A stretch of DNA of 64,000 nucleotides. It comes from an uncultured delta proteobacterium (GTDB lineage: Bacteria; Myxococcota_A; Polyangia; Polyangiales; Polyangiaceae). A model generated the notes under the pieces. The model worked only from the letters and a program-made list of their open reading frames with translations, searched no databases and was not told the DNA's origin. Below, piece after piece: positions 1-8,680 of this stretch (the first letter of the stretch is position 1; each line of letters starts with the position of its first letter). The translations under genes were made by a program, and so were the position numbers. The stretch covers positions 1 through 64,000 of the forward strand of contig CAIVJW010000007.1 of the NCBI GenBank assembly GCA_903906315.1, in the 5' to 3' direction.

Positions 1-1
1 C

Positions 2-256
2 CTCGAGGGCTACATGACCCTCGAGGAGTCCGACGGCGTCGAGATCGAGTCGCTCGGCGGGCAGTCGCTGTGCGTGCTGCTCACGGGCCAGAGCGACAAC
101 GGCAAGCCGGCGAAGTGCCCGCGCGAGGCCGGCAAGCTGACCGTCGCGGGCGACTTCTGCTCGGCGACCAACTCGGCTGGCGGCTGCAACGACGCCGTCC
201 AGCTCAGCGCGAGCTTCGCGGCCAGCGGCGTCACAATCAACGGCGACTGCAAGTGA
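2..256 (+). CDS. C-terminal end of a secreted/hypothetical protein (5' partial)
   Basis: The frame is open from the left edge and ends at TGA 254-256, so only the last 84 residues are seen. They contain four cysteines in a Gly/Ser/Ala-rich, beta-prone sequence, which suggests an exported, disulfide-bonded domain. There is no membrane segment and I recognise no family. The next gene lies about 270 nt away on the other strand, so this is the end of a transcription unit; the stretch 257-529 shows no gene. Third codon positions are almost all G/C, which supports real coding. Function unknown. Confidence 0.6.
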   Translation, partial: LEGYMTLEESDGVEIESLGGQSLCVLLTGQSDNGKPAKCPREAGKLTVAGDFCSATNSAGGCNDAVQLSASFAASGVTINGDCK

Positions 257-529
257 TCCGCGGGTCGGCTCCGCCTTGCTCGCCGGGCGCGTTTCCCGCG
301 GGGCCGCGCGCCTTGGAGGTTGGCTGCGGGCGGGTCGACGTCGCGTCGCGGAGTGGGACCCGGGTCGACTGAGCCCGCTTTCGGGGGCGTTCGACCGGGT
401 TGAAGCGGCCGCGAGCTCCTCCCTCCCCACCCCGGAGCCCTCGCGCGGGCCCGGGGAGCTTGGCGCGCCGCCGGCGAGGGCTTCCCGGGCGGCGCGCGAA
501 GCCCGCTCGGGGCCGCGACCGGCGGGATT

Positions 530-1441
530 TCACTCCTCGGCGGGCTTGCCGAGGCCCTTCGGGGCGGCCGATCGGCCGGCGGCGAAGGCGAGCACGAGGA
601 GCGTGGCCACGTACGGCAGGAGCTGCACGAGGTCGCCCAGGCTGCCCTTGCGGGCCTGGTCCTGGAGCACGATCTGGAGCGCCTCGAGCGCGCCGAAGGC
701 GAGGCACGCCATCGCCGCGCGGCCCGCGCGCCAGCCGGACACGACGACGGCCGCGAGCGCGATGAAGCCGCGCCCGTTCGACATGCCGGACTCGAAGCGG
801 TGCTGATCGAACGCGAGGTGCACGCCGCCGAGCGCGCAGACCGCGCCCGAGATCGCCAGCGCCGACAGGCGGACGCGCGTCACGTCGACGCCGACGGCCG
901 CAGCGGCGACCGGGTTCTCTCCGGCGGCGCGCACGCGCAGGCCGAGGCGCGTCCTCGCGAGCACGAACGGCGTCGCGACGACAGCGGCGATCGCGAGCAG
1001 CGTGACCGGGTCGGCGAAGACGCGCGCGAGGAGCGACCAGCCGGCCGACCCCGTGGGGCCGAAGCGGAAGCCCTCGATGGCGGGCGAGTTCGACGCGCTG
1101 CCGTAGAGGCCGCGCAGAGCGAGGCGCGTGCCGGCCATCGCCGAGAGGTTCAGCGCGATGCCGCTGACGACGGCGTCGACGCGCGCCTTCTCGACGAGCA
1201 GCCCGTGGCCGACCGAGATGGCCGCGCCGGCGATCACGCCCGCGACCACGCCGAGGGCCGCGCTGCCGGTCGCGTGCGCAACGGCGACCGAGGTGAACGC
1301 GCTCGTGAGCAGCACGCCCTCGAGGCCGATCTGGATGACGCCCGATCGCTCGGCCCACACGCCGCCCGCGGCGGCGCAAGCGTACGGCGCCGAGATGCGG
1401 AGCGTCTCGGCGACCATCGTGAGGGAGAAGACGGCGCTCAC
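530..1441 (-). CDS. ABC transporter permease, nucleoside/BMP type (second permease)
   Basis: A 303-residue hydrophobic protein of the BPD_transp_2 family, matching inner-membrane permeases of nucleoside importers (YufQ/NupC-like). It has about eight to ten predicted membrane segments, and the early motif ERSGVIQIGLEGVLL is typical of the family. I place the start at GTG 1441, because it overlaps the TGA of the upstream permease (GTGA); the frame stays open further upstream but only inside that gene. It is the last gene of the importer operon. It should pair with the 1438-2514 permease to form the channel. No substrate-binding lipoprotein is visible beside it. Confidence 0.88.
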   Translation of the reverse strand: MSAVFSLTMVAETLRISAPYACAAAGGVWAERSGVIQIGLEGVLLTSAFTSVAVAHATGSAALGVVAGVIAGAAISVGHGLLVEKARVDAVVSGIALNLSAMAGTRLALRGLYGSASNSPAIEGFRFGPTGSAGWSLLARVFADPVTLLAIAAVVATPFVLARTRLGLRVRAAGENPVAAAAVGVDVTRVRLSALAISGAVCALGGVHLAFDQHRFESGMSNGRGFIALAAVVVSGWRAGRAAMACLAFGALEALQIVLQDQARKGSLGDLVQLLPYVATLLVLAFAAGRSAAPKGLGKPAEE

Positions 1442-2514
1442 GTCGAGGCCTCCGGGGCCGAGGTGGACGCGGGCGACGCGGCCGTGGCGGCGGGCGCGCG
1501 CGAGGCGTGCGCGGCGACCGCGACCAGGACGATGACGACGGCCTCGAGCAGGTTCATCGCCTCCTTCGGGACGCGCGCGTTGATGGCGAGGCCGGCCTGC
1601 TCGAGCGTGCCGAAGAGCAGCGCCGCGAGCACGAGGCCGGTCGCGCTGCCGCGGCCGAGCATGGCGACCGCGATGCCCGAGAAGCCCGCGCCGGCGCCGA
1701 GGCCGAGCTCGTAGTAGCCCTTGTAGCCGAGCACGGTCGACGTCATGCCGAGGCCCGCGATGGCGCCCGAAATGAGCATGGCCTGCGCGAGGCGCCGCGG
1801 GACCGCGACGCCCTCGGCGCGGCACGCCTCGGCGTTCAGGCCGAGGAAGCGCAGCTCGCGGCCGACGCGCGTGCGGCCGAGGAGCGCGTGGGTCGCGTAG
1901 ACGGCCGCGACGGCGAGGGGGAACGCGGCGCTCGCGGCGCTGCCGGAGAAGGACGGCACGACGCGCTCGAGGCGCATCATGGCGGCGCCCGGCGCGATGT
2001 CGCCGGTGCGCAGCGACGACGACCCGACGACGACCGTGAGCGCCCAGGGGACGATCACGTCGACGACGCGGTTCATCATGATGCCGGTGATGATCTCGTG
2101 GACGCCGAGGCGCGCGCGCATGATCGCGGGCGGCAGCGCGACGAGGGCGCCGACCAGCGCGGCGACGACGAGCGCGGAGAGCACGGCGACGGGCCAGGGC
2201 GTGCCGGCGGGGAGCTTCGCGGCGTAGGCGCCGCCGACGAGGCTCGCGAGCGCGAGCTGGCCCTCGGCGCCGATGTTGAAGAGGCCGGTGCGCAGCGCGA
2301 CCTCGAAGGCGAGGCCCGTGAGCAGGAGCGGGCTCGCCTTGAAGAGCACCTGGCCGATGCCGTACGGCGTGCCCCAGGTGCCCTCGACGACGCGGCGCAG
2401 GGTCGCGGCCGGCGCCTGGCCGAAGGCGAACGCGACGAGGTTCAAGACCAGCACCACGCCGGCGAGCGCGAAGACCAGGCCGAGGGCGTTGCGCGCGGCG
2501 CGCGAGGAGATCAC
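1438..2514 (-). CDS. ABC transporter permease, nucleoside/BMP type (first permease)
   Basis: A 358-residue integral inner-membrane protein of the BPD_transp_2 family (YufP/NupB-like), with a hydrophobic N-terminal segment and further spans throughout. The motif ALRTGLFNIGAEGQL near residue 80 is characteristic of nucleoside/simple-sugar permeases. The ATG overlaps the stop of the ATPase gene by four bases, and its own stop overlaps the GTG of the second permease, so the three genes are translationally coupled. The Ala/Pro/Ser/Thr-rich C-terminus is probably cytoplasmic and disordered. Confidence 0.9.
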   Translation of the reverse strand: MISSRAARNALGLVFALAGVVLVLNLVAFAFGQAPAATLRRVVEGTWGTPYGIGQVLFKASPLLLTGLAFEVALRTGLFNIGAEGQLALASLVGGAYAAKLPAGTPWPVAVLSALVVAALVGALVALPPAIMRARLGVHEIITGIMMNRVVDVIVPWALTVVVGSSSLRTGDIAPGAAMMRLERVVPSFSGSAASAAFPLAVAAVYATHALLGRTRVGRELRFLGLNAEACRAEGVAVPRRLAQAMLISGAIAGLGMTSTVLGYKGYYELGLGAGAGFSGIAVAMLGRGSATGLVLAALLFGTLEQAGLAINARVPKEAMNLLEAVVIVLVAVAAHASRAPAATAASPASTSAPEAST

Positions 2515-4058
2515 GCGGCCTCCACGCCGAGCATGGCGCGGCCGATCTCGGCCTCCGACGCGGTCGGCGGCAGGGTGGCGACGATGCGGCCGCGGCGCAT
2601 CACGACGAGGCGGTGCGCGAGGCGGCGGAGCTCCGCGAGGTCGGCGCTGACGACGAGCACGCCGAGGCCGGCGGCGGCGGCCTCGCCGATGGCGGCGTGG
2701 ATCGCGGCGGCGGCGCCGACGTCGACGCCGCGGGTGGGCTGCGCGAGCACGGCCGCGCCGGTCGCGCGGGCGGACAGCAGGCGGTCGAGCGCGCGGGCGA
2801 CGACGAGCTTCTGCTGGTTGCCGCCGGAGAGCTCGCCGGCGAGGCGCGCGGGGTCGGCGGGATCGACGTGGAAGCGCCCGAGGCGCCGAGCGACGACGGC
2901 GGCCTCGTCGAACGCGATCGATCGCGGGTCGCCGAGGTCGCCGATCACGAGGTTGTCGGCGACCGACGCCTCGAGCATCAGGCCGTCCTCGTGGCGATCC
3001 TCGTGGACGACGGCGAGCACCGATCGGCGCGCGCGCACGGCGTCGCGGGCGCGCGGGTCGAGGCGTTGGCCGGCGACCGTGACCGTGCCCTCCGCGCGGG
3101 GCTCGAGGCCGGCCAGGGCGCGGACGAGCTCGCGCTGGCCGTTGCCCTCGACCCCGGCGACGCCGACGATCTCACCGGCGCGCACCTCGAGGTCGACGCC
3201 GTCGAGCAGCGTGCGGCCGGCGCCGTCGCCGAGCCGGAGGCCCGCGACCGCGAGCGCGACGGCGGCGCCCTCGGCGAACGCGGGCGGCGCGAACGGCGGC
3301 GGGGGATCGCCGCCCATGATCGCGCGCGTGAGCTCCTCCTCCAGGCCCGCGGCCGGGCGCCGACCGCCGCCCTCGAGGCGCAGCTCGGCCTCGTGCACGA
3401 CGCGGCCGCGGCGCATCACGGTGACGCGGTCGGCGAAGCGCACGACCTCGTCGAGGCGGTGGGTGACGACGGCGACGGCGCGCCCCTCGGCGGCGAGGCG
3501 GCGCAGCGTGCCGTAGAGCTCCTCGGCCTCGAGCGGCGAGAGCACGGCCGTGGGCTCGTCGAGCAGGAGCACGCGCGCGCCGCGGTAGAGCACGCGCAGG
3601 ATCTCGAGGCGCTGGCGCTCGCCGACCGTGAGATCGTCGGTGATCGCGTCGAGCGGCACGGGCAGGCCGGACGCGGTCATCAGCTCGCGCACGCGGGCCG
3701 TGGCGGTCGCGAGGTCCAGCCGGCCGCCCGATCGCACCGGCTCGGCGCCGAGGACGACGTTCTCGATCGCGCGGAAGGCGCCGACGAGCATGAAGTGCTG
3801 GTGGACGAGGCCGACGCCGCGGCGGCTGGCCTCGGCCATCGTCGCGGGGGCCAGATCGGCGTCGCCGATGAGGACGCGGCCCGACGAGGGCGCGAGCACG
3901 CCGGCGCAGAGCTTGAGGAGCGTCGATTTGCCCGCGCCGTTCTCGCCGACGATCGCCGAGACGGCGCCGGCCTCGAGCGTCAGGCTCGCGCCGTCGACCG
4001 CGACGAGCTCGCCGAAGCGCCGCGTGGCGCGATCGACCCGGAGGACGGGAGCGGGCAT
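2511..4058 (-). CDS. ABC transporter ATP-binding protein, nucleoside/sugar type (two ABC domains)
   Basis: A 515-residue protein with two fused nucleotide-binding domains, as in RbsA/YufO importers. Domain 1 has Walker A GENGAGKST (38-46), a signature drifted to LTVGERQ, and Walker B LLLDEP. Domain 2 has the usual degenerate P-loop (GVEGNGQREL), signature LSGGNQQ and the AQPTRGVDVG segment. It would power uptake through the two downstream permeases. It is the first gene of the operon and starts at ATG 4058. The architecture favours nucleosides or purines, and punA-cdd in the same window fits salvage, but the substrate cannot be read from sequence alone. Confidence 0.92.
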   Translation of the reverse strand: MPAPVLRVDRATRRFGELVAVDGASLTLEAGAVSAIVGENGAGKSTLLKLCAGVLAPSSGRVLIGDADLAPATMAEASRRGVGLVHQHFMLVGAFRAIENVVLGAEPVRSGGRLDLATATARVRELMTASGLPVPLDAITDDLTVGERQRLEILRVLYRGARVLLLDEPTAVLSPLEAEELYGTLRRLAAEGRAVAVVTHRLDEVVRFADRVTVMRRGRVVHEAELRLEGGGRRPAAGLEEELTRAIMGGDPPPPFAPPAFAEGAAVALAVAGLRLGDGAGRTLLDGVDLEVRAGEIVGVAGVEGNGQRELVRALAGLEPRAEGTVTVAGQRLDPRARDAVRARRSVLAVVHEDRHEDGLMLEASVADNLVIGDLGDPRSIAFDEAAVVARRLGRFHVDPADPARLAGELSGGNQQKLVVARALDRLLSARATGAAVLAQPTRGVDVGAAAAIHAAIGEAAAAGLGVLVVSADLAELRRLAHRLVVMRRGRIVATLPPTASEAEIGRAMLGVEAA

Positions 4059-4109
4059 GGCGCGCCGATGGTAGTCGGACCGCCGCCCATGGCGAGGGAG
4101 AAGCGCGGG

Positions 4110-4376
4110 CTACTTCGCCCGATGGCCGTTCGGGCGGCGCGAGCTCGGCTGCTTCTCGCCGACGGCGCCGTCGTCGGCCAGGCTCTCGACGTGCACCGCG
4201 CCGTCCTCCTCGCTGAGGACGTCCCCGCCGCGCAGGTCCGCCGCGACCTCGTCGCCGGAGAGGGCCGAGGCCACGTACTCCTCGGCGAGGATCTCCGCGA
4301 GCTCGTCGCGCAGGTGGATGGGGCCCCCCGCGGGGTCGTGGATGAACGCGTCGCCATCGCCGGAGCGCCTATGCAC
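4110..4376 (-). CDS. Small acidic hypothetical protein
   Basis: A soluble protein of about 88 residues, rich in Asp, Glu and Ala, with the segment DAFIHDPAGGPIHLRDE followed by an acidic amphipathic stretch (ELAEILAEEYVASALSGDE). The tail is basic. I recognise no domain, although the DPAGGP...RDELAE style recalls small conserved myxobacterial proteins. The start is uncertain: I use GTG 4376 because the residues upstream in the open frame (to 4442) are Arg/Pro-rich and look non-coding. It lies between the importer operon and the divergent spermidine-synthase-like gene. Confidence 0.5.
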   Translation of the reverse strand: MHRRSGDGDAFIHDPAGGPIHLRDELAEILAEEYVASALSGDEVAADLRGGDVLSEEDGAVHVESLADDGAVGEKQPSSRRPNGHRAK

Positions 4377-4498
4377 GCGCTCATTCTTGCGGAGCGCCGG
4401 CGAGAAGCAAGGCCCCGCGCGCCGGCGCCGAAGCTCCGGCACCGCGCCGCCCCGCGCGGCCCCGCGCGCCCGCGTTCACCTCGCCGTCGCCTTTGGAC

Positions 4499-4504
4499 TA
4501 TGGT
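4499..4504 (+). promoter_or_regulatory. -10 box (TATGGT) just upstream of the GTG at 4510
   Basis: TATGGT ends 5 nt before GTG 4510. The same hexamer precedes the 5' end of rnpB in this window, so transcription should begin at or next to the start codon. There is no Shine-Dalgarno sequence. Confidence 0.45.
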
Positions 4505-4509
4505 GCGCC

Positions 4510-6894
4510 GTGCGCGCACGATTCCCCCTCGTAGCAACCCTGTTCCTGGTGTCCGGCGCGACGGGCCTCCTCTACGAGGTCGCCTTCTCGAAGCTGCTCG
4601 GGTACGTGTTCGGGGCCACCGCCTACGCCGTCTCGGCCGTGCTCGCGTCGTTCATGGCGGGGCTCGCGCTCGGCGCGCACGTCGGCGGCCGGCACGCGGG
4701 CCGCGCGGCGCGCCCGCTCGCGGCCTACGGGGCGCTCGAGGTCCTCGTCGGAGCCATCTGCGCGGTGAGCCCGATCGTGCTCGACGCGCTGACGGGCCTG
4801 TACGTCTCGGTGGCGCGCGCCGCGCCCGGGTCGCTGGCGGTGATCACGATCGCGAGGGCGCTGATGACGGCGGTCGTCGTCATGGTCCCGACGATGGCGA
4901 TGGGCGCGACGCTGCCGCTGCTCGCGCGCGTGGTCGCCGGGCAGCGCGACGCCGAGCGGGAGGCCGGCGGCAAGCGGCTCGCGGTGCTCTACGCGATCAA
5001 CACCGCCGGCGGCGCGATCGGCGCGCTCGCGAGCGCGTACGCGATCCTGCCGCTCCTCGGCATCCGCGGGACGATGCGCGCGGCCGCGGTAGCCAACGTG
5101 GTCATCGGCGTCGTCGCGATCCTCGCGGCGCGCGCGGGCGCCGACGAGCCTGCCGAGGCGACGACCGATGCGCCCGCCGGCGAGGCGGCGACCGCGGCGG
5201 ACCGCCCGCCCGTGAGCCTCGCGGCCGCGGCGCACGACGAGCGCATGCTCGCGGTGCTCGCCTTCGGTTCGGGGTTTCTCGTCTTCGTGGTCGAGGTCGT
5301 CCAGACGCACCTGCTCGCGCTCCTCATCGGCAACAGCGCGTACGCATTCGGGCTGATGCTCGCGGTCTTCCTCGTGTGCCTCGCGTTCGGCGCCGCGCGC
5401 GCGCCGGCGTTCGCCGGGCGCCACGGCCGGGGCGCGCTCGGGCGCGGCCTGTCGGTCGCGGCGCTCATGATCGCCGCGACGCTGCCGCTGTGGGACCAGC
5501 TGCCGCGCCTGTTCGCGCTCGCCGGCAAGCACGTCGACTCGTGGGCGGGCCGCGAGGCCACGCGCGCCGTTGCCGCGTTCGTGATCCTGTGCCTGCCGAC
5601 GATCTGGATGGGCACGACGTTCCCGCTGCTCCTGCACCGCGTCGCGGGCCGGCGGGACGTGGCGGCCCGCGTCGGCAAGCTGACCGTCGCCAACACGGTC
5701 GGGACGATCTTCGGGTCGATCCTGACGGGCTACCTCGTGCTTCCCGCGCTCGGATCGCAGGGCACGCTGCGCGCAGTCACGATCGCGTTCGCCGCGCTCG
5801 CGATCGCCGCGGGCTGGGCGCCGGGCATCGCGCGCCGCGAGGTCTCGACCACCGCCCTCACCGGCGCGGCCGCGGTCCTGCTCGCGCTCCTCTTGCCGCG
5901 CTGGGATCTCGCGCGGCTGACGAACGGCGCGAACGTCTACTTCACCGCCGGCCCGGCGCCCGACGCGATCGCGTTCGTGCGCGAGGACGTGCACGGCGGC
6001 GTCACGACGGTCACGCGCCGCGGCCCGCTCACGACGATGTACACGAACGGGAAGTTCCAGGGCGACGACGGGCCCGAGATGGCCGCGCAGCGCCGCTTCG
6101 CGCACTTCCCCTCCCTCTTCGTCGCGAAGGAGGACCGCGCGCTCGTCATCGGCCTCGGCACGGGCACGACGCTCGGCACGATCGCGAGCTACCCGTGGAA
6201 GCACATCGACGTCGCCGAGATCTCGCCGGCGATCGTCGAGGCGTCGCGGATGTTCTTCGGCGGACCGAGCCTCGGCGCGCTCGACGACCCGCGCGTCGAG
6301 CTGCACCTGAACGACGGGAGAAACCACCTGCTCGTCGCGTCGCAGCCCTACGACCTCGTGACGATCGAGCTGACGAGCGTGTGGTTCGCCGGCGCCGCCG
6401 CGCTCTACAGCCGCGAGTTCTACGAGCTCGTCCGCGCGCGGCTCTCCGAGGGCGGCGTGCTGCAGCAGTGGGTGCAGCTGCACCACCTCCGGCCGCGCGA
6501 GCTGGCGACGATCGTCCGCACGCTGCGGGGCGTGTTCCCGCACGTCGCGCTCTTCGAGGGCGGATCGCAGGGCATCCTCGTCGCGAGCGCGAGGCCGCTC
6601 GTCGCGTCGTCGGCCCGGCTCGCGGCCCTCGGCGCGCGGCCGGAGACGCAGCGCACGCTCGGCAAGGTGCCCCTGCCCGGCCTGATCACCGAGCTCGTGG
6701 CGTCGGGCGACGACCTCGACCGCCTCGTCACGGACGAGGGCGGGTCGATGGTCTCGACCGACGACAACCTCTACCTCGAGTACGCCACGCCGAAGGGCAA
6801 CGTGCTCGAGTACCAGAGCTCGCTCGAGTCGACGCTCGCGCTGCTCGGCCGATACCGCACGCGCGATCCCGCCGCGCGCCACCTCGGGCCGTGA
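4510..6894 (+). CDS. Membrane-fused spermidine synthase-like protein
   Basis: A protein of about 794 residues. The N-terminal two thirds hold about twelve or more hydrophobic helices, starting with the spermidine-synthase-type motif SGATGLLYEVAFSKLLG. The C-terminal third is a soluble Rossmann methyltransferase-like domain with VIGLGTGTTLGTIA for nucleotide/decarboxy-SAM binding, followed by acidic VAEISPAIVEAS and LHLNDGRN. This matches 'fused MFS/spermidine synthase' proteins, for which aminopropyl transfer is inferred but rarely shown. GTG 4510 is preferred because it directly precedes the first membrane helix and follows a -10 box; the frame is open further upstream without protein-like sequence. 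Confidence 0.85.
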   Translation: MRARFPLVATLFLVSGATGLLYEVAFSKLLGYVFGATAYAVSAVLASFMAGLALGAHVGGRHAGRAARPLAAYGALEVLVGAICAVSPIVLDALTGLYVSVARAAPGSLAVITIARALMTAVVVMVPTMAMGATLPLLARVVAGQRDAEREAGGKRLAVLYAINTAGGAIGALASAYAILPLLGIRGTMRAAAVANVVIGVVAILAARAGADEPAEATTDAPAGEAATAADRPPVSLAAAAHDERMLAVLAFGSGFLVFVVEVVQTHLLALLIGNSAYAFGLMLAVFLVCLAFGAARAPAFAGRHGRGALGRGLSVAALMIAATLPLWDQLPRLFALAGKHVDSWAGREATRAVAAFVILCLPTIWMGTTFPLLLHRVAGRRDVAARVGKLTVANTVGTIFGSILTGYLVLPALGSQGTLRAVTIAFAALAIAAGWAPGIARREVSTTALTGAAAVLLALLLPRWDLARLTNGANVYFTAGPAPDAIAFVREDVHGGVTTVTRRGPLTTMYTNGKFQGDDGPEMAAQRRFAHFPSLFVAKEDRALVIGLGTGTTLGTIASYPWKHIDVAEISPAIVEASRMFFGGPSLGALDDPRVELHLNDGRNHLLVASQPYDLVTIELTSVWFAGAAALYSREFYELVRARLSEGGVLQQWVQLHHLRPRELATIVRTLRGVFPHVALFEGGSQGILVASARPLVASSARLAALGARPETQRTLGKVPLPGLITELVASGDDLDRLVTDEGGSMVSTDDNLYLEYATPKGNVLEYQSSLESTLALLGRYRTRDPAARHLGP

Positions 6895-6910
6895 CGGGCG
6901 ACGCGGGCGG

Positions 6911-7693
6911 TCAGCCGTCGCCCGGCTTCGCCGTCGGCGGGGGCGGCGGGATCTCGTGCGTCTCGTTGCCCGTGGCCGTGAACACCTTGCGCACCGGCGC
7001 GACGCGCGGCGTCGCGAGGCGCTCCTTGGCGAGGCGCCGCTCCGCGAGGCTCTGCACGTCGAGCACGTAGCCGCCGTTGGTCGGGTCGCGGTTCTGGAAG
7101 AGCCGCCCGTTCACCTCGACGACGTGGAACTCCGTGCGCCGATTCTCGGCTCGGCCCTCCACCAGCTCGTTCGGTGCGATCGGCCGCGACTCGCCGAAAC
7201 CGACGGCGATGAGCCGCAGGTGGTCGACCCCGTGGTCGACGAGCCAGTCGCACACCGCGAGGCTCCGGCGCGCGCTCAGGTGGAGGTTATACTCGTCGTC
7301 GGCGCGCGCGTCGGTGTGGCCCTCGATGCGCACGCGCGTGATCTCGGGGTGCTCGTTCACGAACGCGAGCAGCTTCTGCAGGACCTTCTCGCTCTCCGGC
7401 AGGATGACGGATTTGTCCGTCTCGAAGACGATCTTGCCCTCGATGAAGATGCGGCTCGAGTCCTTGCCAGCCCAGCCCTCGGGGTACCACGCGGGCACGG
7501 TCGGGACCTCGTCGTGGCGCGGCACCGGGATGGTCGGGAGCGGCCCGGCGCAGCCCCCGGCGAACGGCAGGGTCGCCATGGCGACGACGACCGCAGCCGC
7601 CCGGGTCGCGGAGGCGCCACGCGAGGCCCGCGCGGGGCGCGGGGGCGGCGGGGCGGAGGACCTCCTGGCGGAACGCTTCGACTTCGCTTTCAT
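6911..7693 (-). CDS. OmpA-family peptidoglycan-binding lipoprotein
   Basis: About 260 residues. A basic N-terminus and hydrophobic stretch end in the lipobox FAGGC, so it is an exported lipoprotein. The OmpA/MotB-like domain shows the canonical pattern VRIEGHTDARADDEYN, then LSARRSLAVCDWLVDHGV and ENRRTEFHV, which binds peptidoglycan. It probably ties the outer membrane to the cell wall. A Pro-rich tail follows. ATG 7693 is preferred; in-frame ATGs also occur at 7714 and 7732. It is convergent with the gene ending at 6894. Confidence 0.88.
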   Translation of the reverse strand: MKAKSKRSARRSSAPPPPRPARASRGASATRAAAVVVAMATLPFAGGCAGPLPTIPVPRHDEVPTVPAWYPEGWAGKDSSRIFIEGKIVFETDKSVILPESEKVLQKLLAFVNEHPEITRVRIEGHTDARADDEYNLHLSARRSLAVCDWLVDHGVDHLRLIAVGFGESRPIAPNELVEGRAENRRTEFHVVEVNGRLFQNRDPTNGGYVLDVQSLAERRLAKERLATPRVAPVRKVFTATGNETHEIPPPPPTAKPGDG

Positions 7694-7811
7694 GGCCGCG
7701 CAAGGGTCGCCCATCTGGAGGCCGTTTCGCAAGTAACAGGGAGCGCCGCCGACGTCCGACCCGCGCGGGATCGGGGCGCGCGCCGGGCGCGATCGGGGCC
7801 CGGCAGCCGTG

Positions 7812-7820
7812 TGCTAGACC
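7812..7820 (+). promoter_or_regulatory. Extended -10 element (TGC-TAGACC) for larE
   Basis: TGC plus TAGACC ends 6 nt before ATG 7827, and there is no Shine-Dalgarno sequence. This predicts a leaderless transcript covering larE and the next gene. Confidence 0.5.
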
Positions 7821-7826
7821 TCGCCC

Positions 7827-8678
7827 ATGGACGCCGCCCCCTCGCCGGACCTCGACCGCAAGCTCGCCGCCCTCCGCGCGCGCCTCGGCGAGCTCGGATC
7901 CGTGCTCGTCTGCTACTCCGGCGGCGTCGACAGCGCGTTCGTGCTGGCGATCGCGCACGAGGTGCTCGGCCGATCGGCGGTCGGCATGACGACCGTCTCG
8001 CCGAGCCTCGCCCCCGCCGAGCGGGAGGACGCCGAGCGCGTGGCGGCCCGCATCGGCGCCGACCACCGCCTGGTCGAGTCGCACGAGATCGACGACCCGA
8101 GCTACCAGGCGAACGGCCCGGACCGCTGCTACCACTGCAAGAGTGAGCTCTACCGCATCGCGGCCGCCAAGCGCGTCGACTGGGGGCTCGCCGCGATCCT
8201 GAACGGCACCAACGTCGACGACCTCGGCGACTACCGCCCCGGCCTCGACGCGGCGCGCGAGACGGGCGTCCTCTCGCCGCTGGTCGAGCTGGGCTTCACG
8301 AAGGCCGACGTCCGCGCGGGCTCGGCCGCCATCGGCCTGCCGATCTGGGACAAGCCCGCGGCCGCCTGCCTCTCGAGCCGGATCCCCTACGGCACGAGCG
8401 TGACCGAGGATCGCCTCGCCCGCATCGGCGCCTTCGAGGCCGCGATCAAGGCGATCGGCTTCCGCCAGGTGCGCGTGCGCTACCATGACGATCTCGCGCG
8501 CATCGAGCTCGACCTCGCCGATCTCGGGCGCGCCGCCGAGCCGGGTGCGCGCGAGGCGATCGTCCGCGCCGGCAAGGAGCACGGCTTCAAGTACGTGACC
8601 CTCGACCTCGGCGGCTACCGGACGGGCAGCCACAACGAGGTGCTCGTCGGTCGCGCGCTGCGCGTCGTGCCGAGCTGA
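7827..8678 (+). CDS. larE: LarE-type ATP-dependent sulfur transferase
   Basis: 283 residues with the PP-loop SGGVDS (31-36) that adenylates the substrate, then RCYHCKSE and KPAAACLSSRIPYG. In lactate racemase maturation, LarE sulfurates the nicotinate-derived dinucleotide to make the nickel-pincer cofactor. Three cysteines fall at C101, C104 and C181; the last occupies the position of the sacrificial cysteine of Lactiplantibacillus LarE. The tri-cysteine pattern is that of LarE proteins reported to carry a [4Fe-4S] cluster. No larA, larB or larC is in the window. The downstream hydrolase begins 2 nt after its stop, so the two are probably co-transcribed. Confidence 0.93.
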   Translation: MDAAPSPDLDRKLAALRARLGELGSVLVCYSGGVDSAFVLAIAHEVLGRSAVGMTTVSPSLAPAEREDAERVAARIGADHRLVESHEIDDPSYQANGPDRCYHCKSELYRIAAAKRVDWGLAAILNGTNVDDLGDYRPGLDAARETGVLSPLVELGFTKADVRAGSAAIGLPIWDKPAAACLSSRIPYGTSVTEDRLARIGAFEAAIKAIGFRQVRVRYHDDLARIELDLADLGRAAEPGAREAIVRAGKEHGFKYVTLDLGGYRTGSHNEVLVGRALRVVPS

Positions 8679-8680
8679 GC

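Noticed and set aside
257-529. A possible small gene in the gap after the first partial gene
   Set aside because: Frames are open but Arg/Ala/Pro-rich without domain-like sequence, ribosome-binding site or -10 box.
2613-7070. Very long open frames antisense or out of frame to real genes (for example about 1,485 codons on the plus strand here, and about 1,100 codons on the minus strand at 50808-54164 and 52705-56133)
   Set aside because: In DNA this GC-rich, stop codons are rare in every frame. These frames are Arg/Ala/Asp-rich, low in hydrophobic structure, and lie over genes with clear families.
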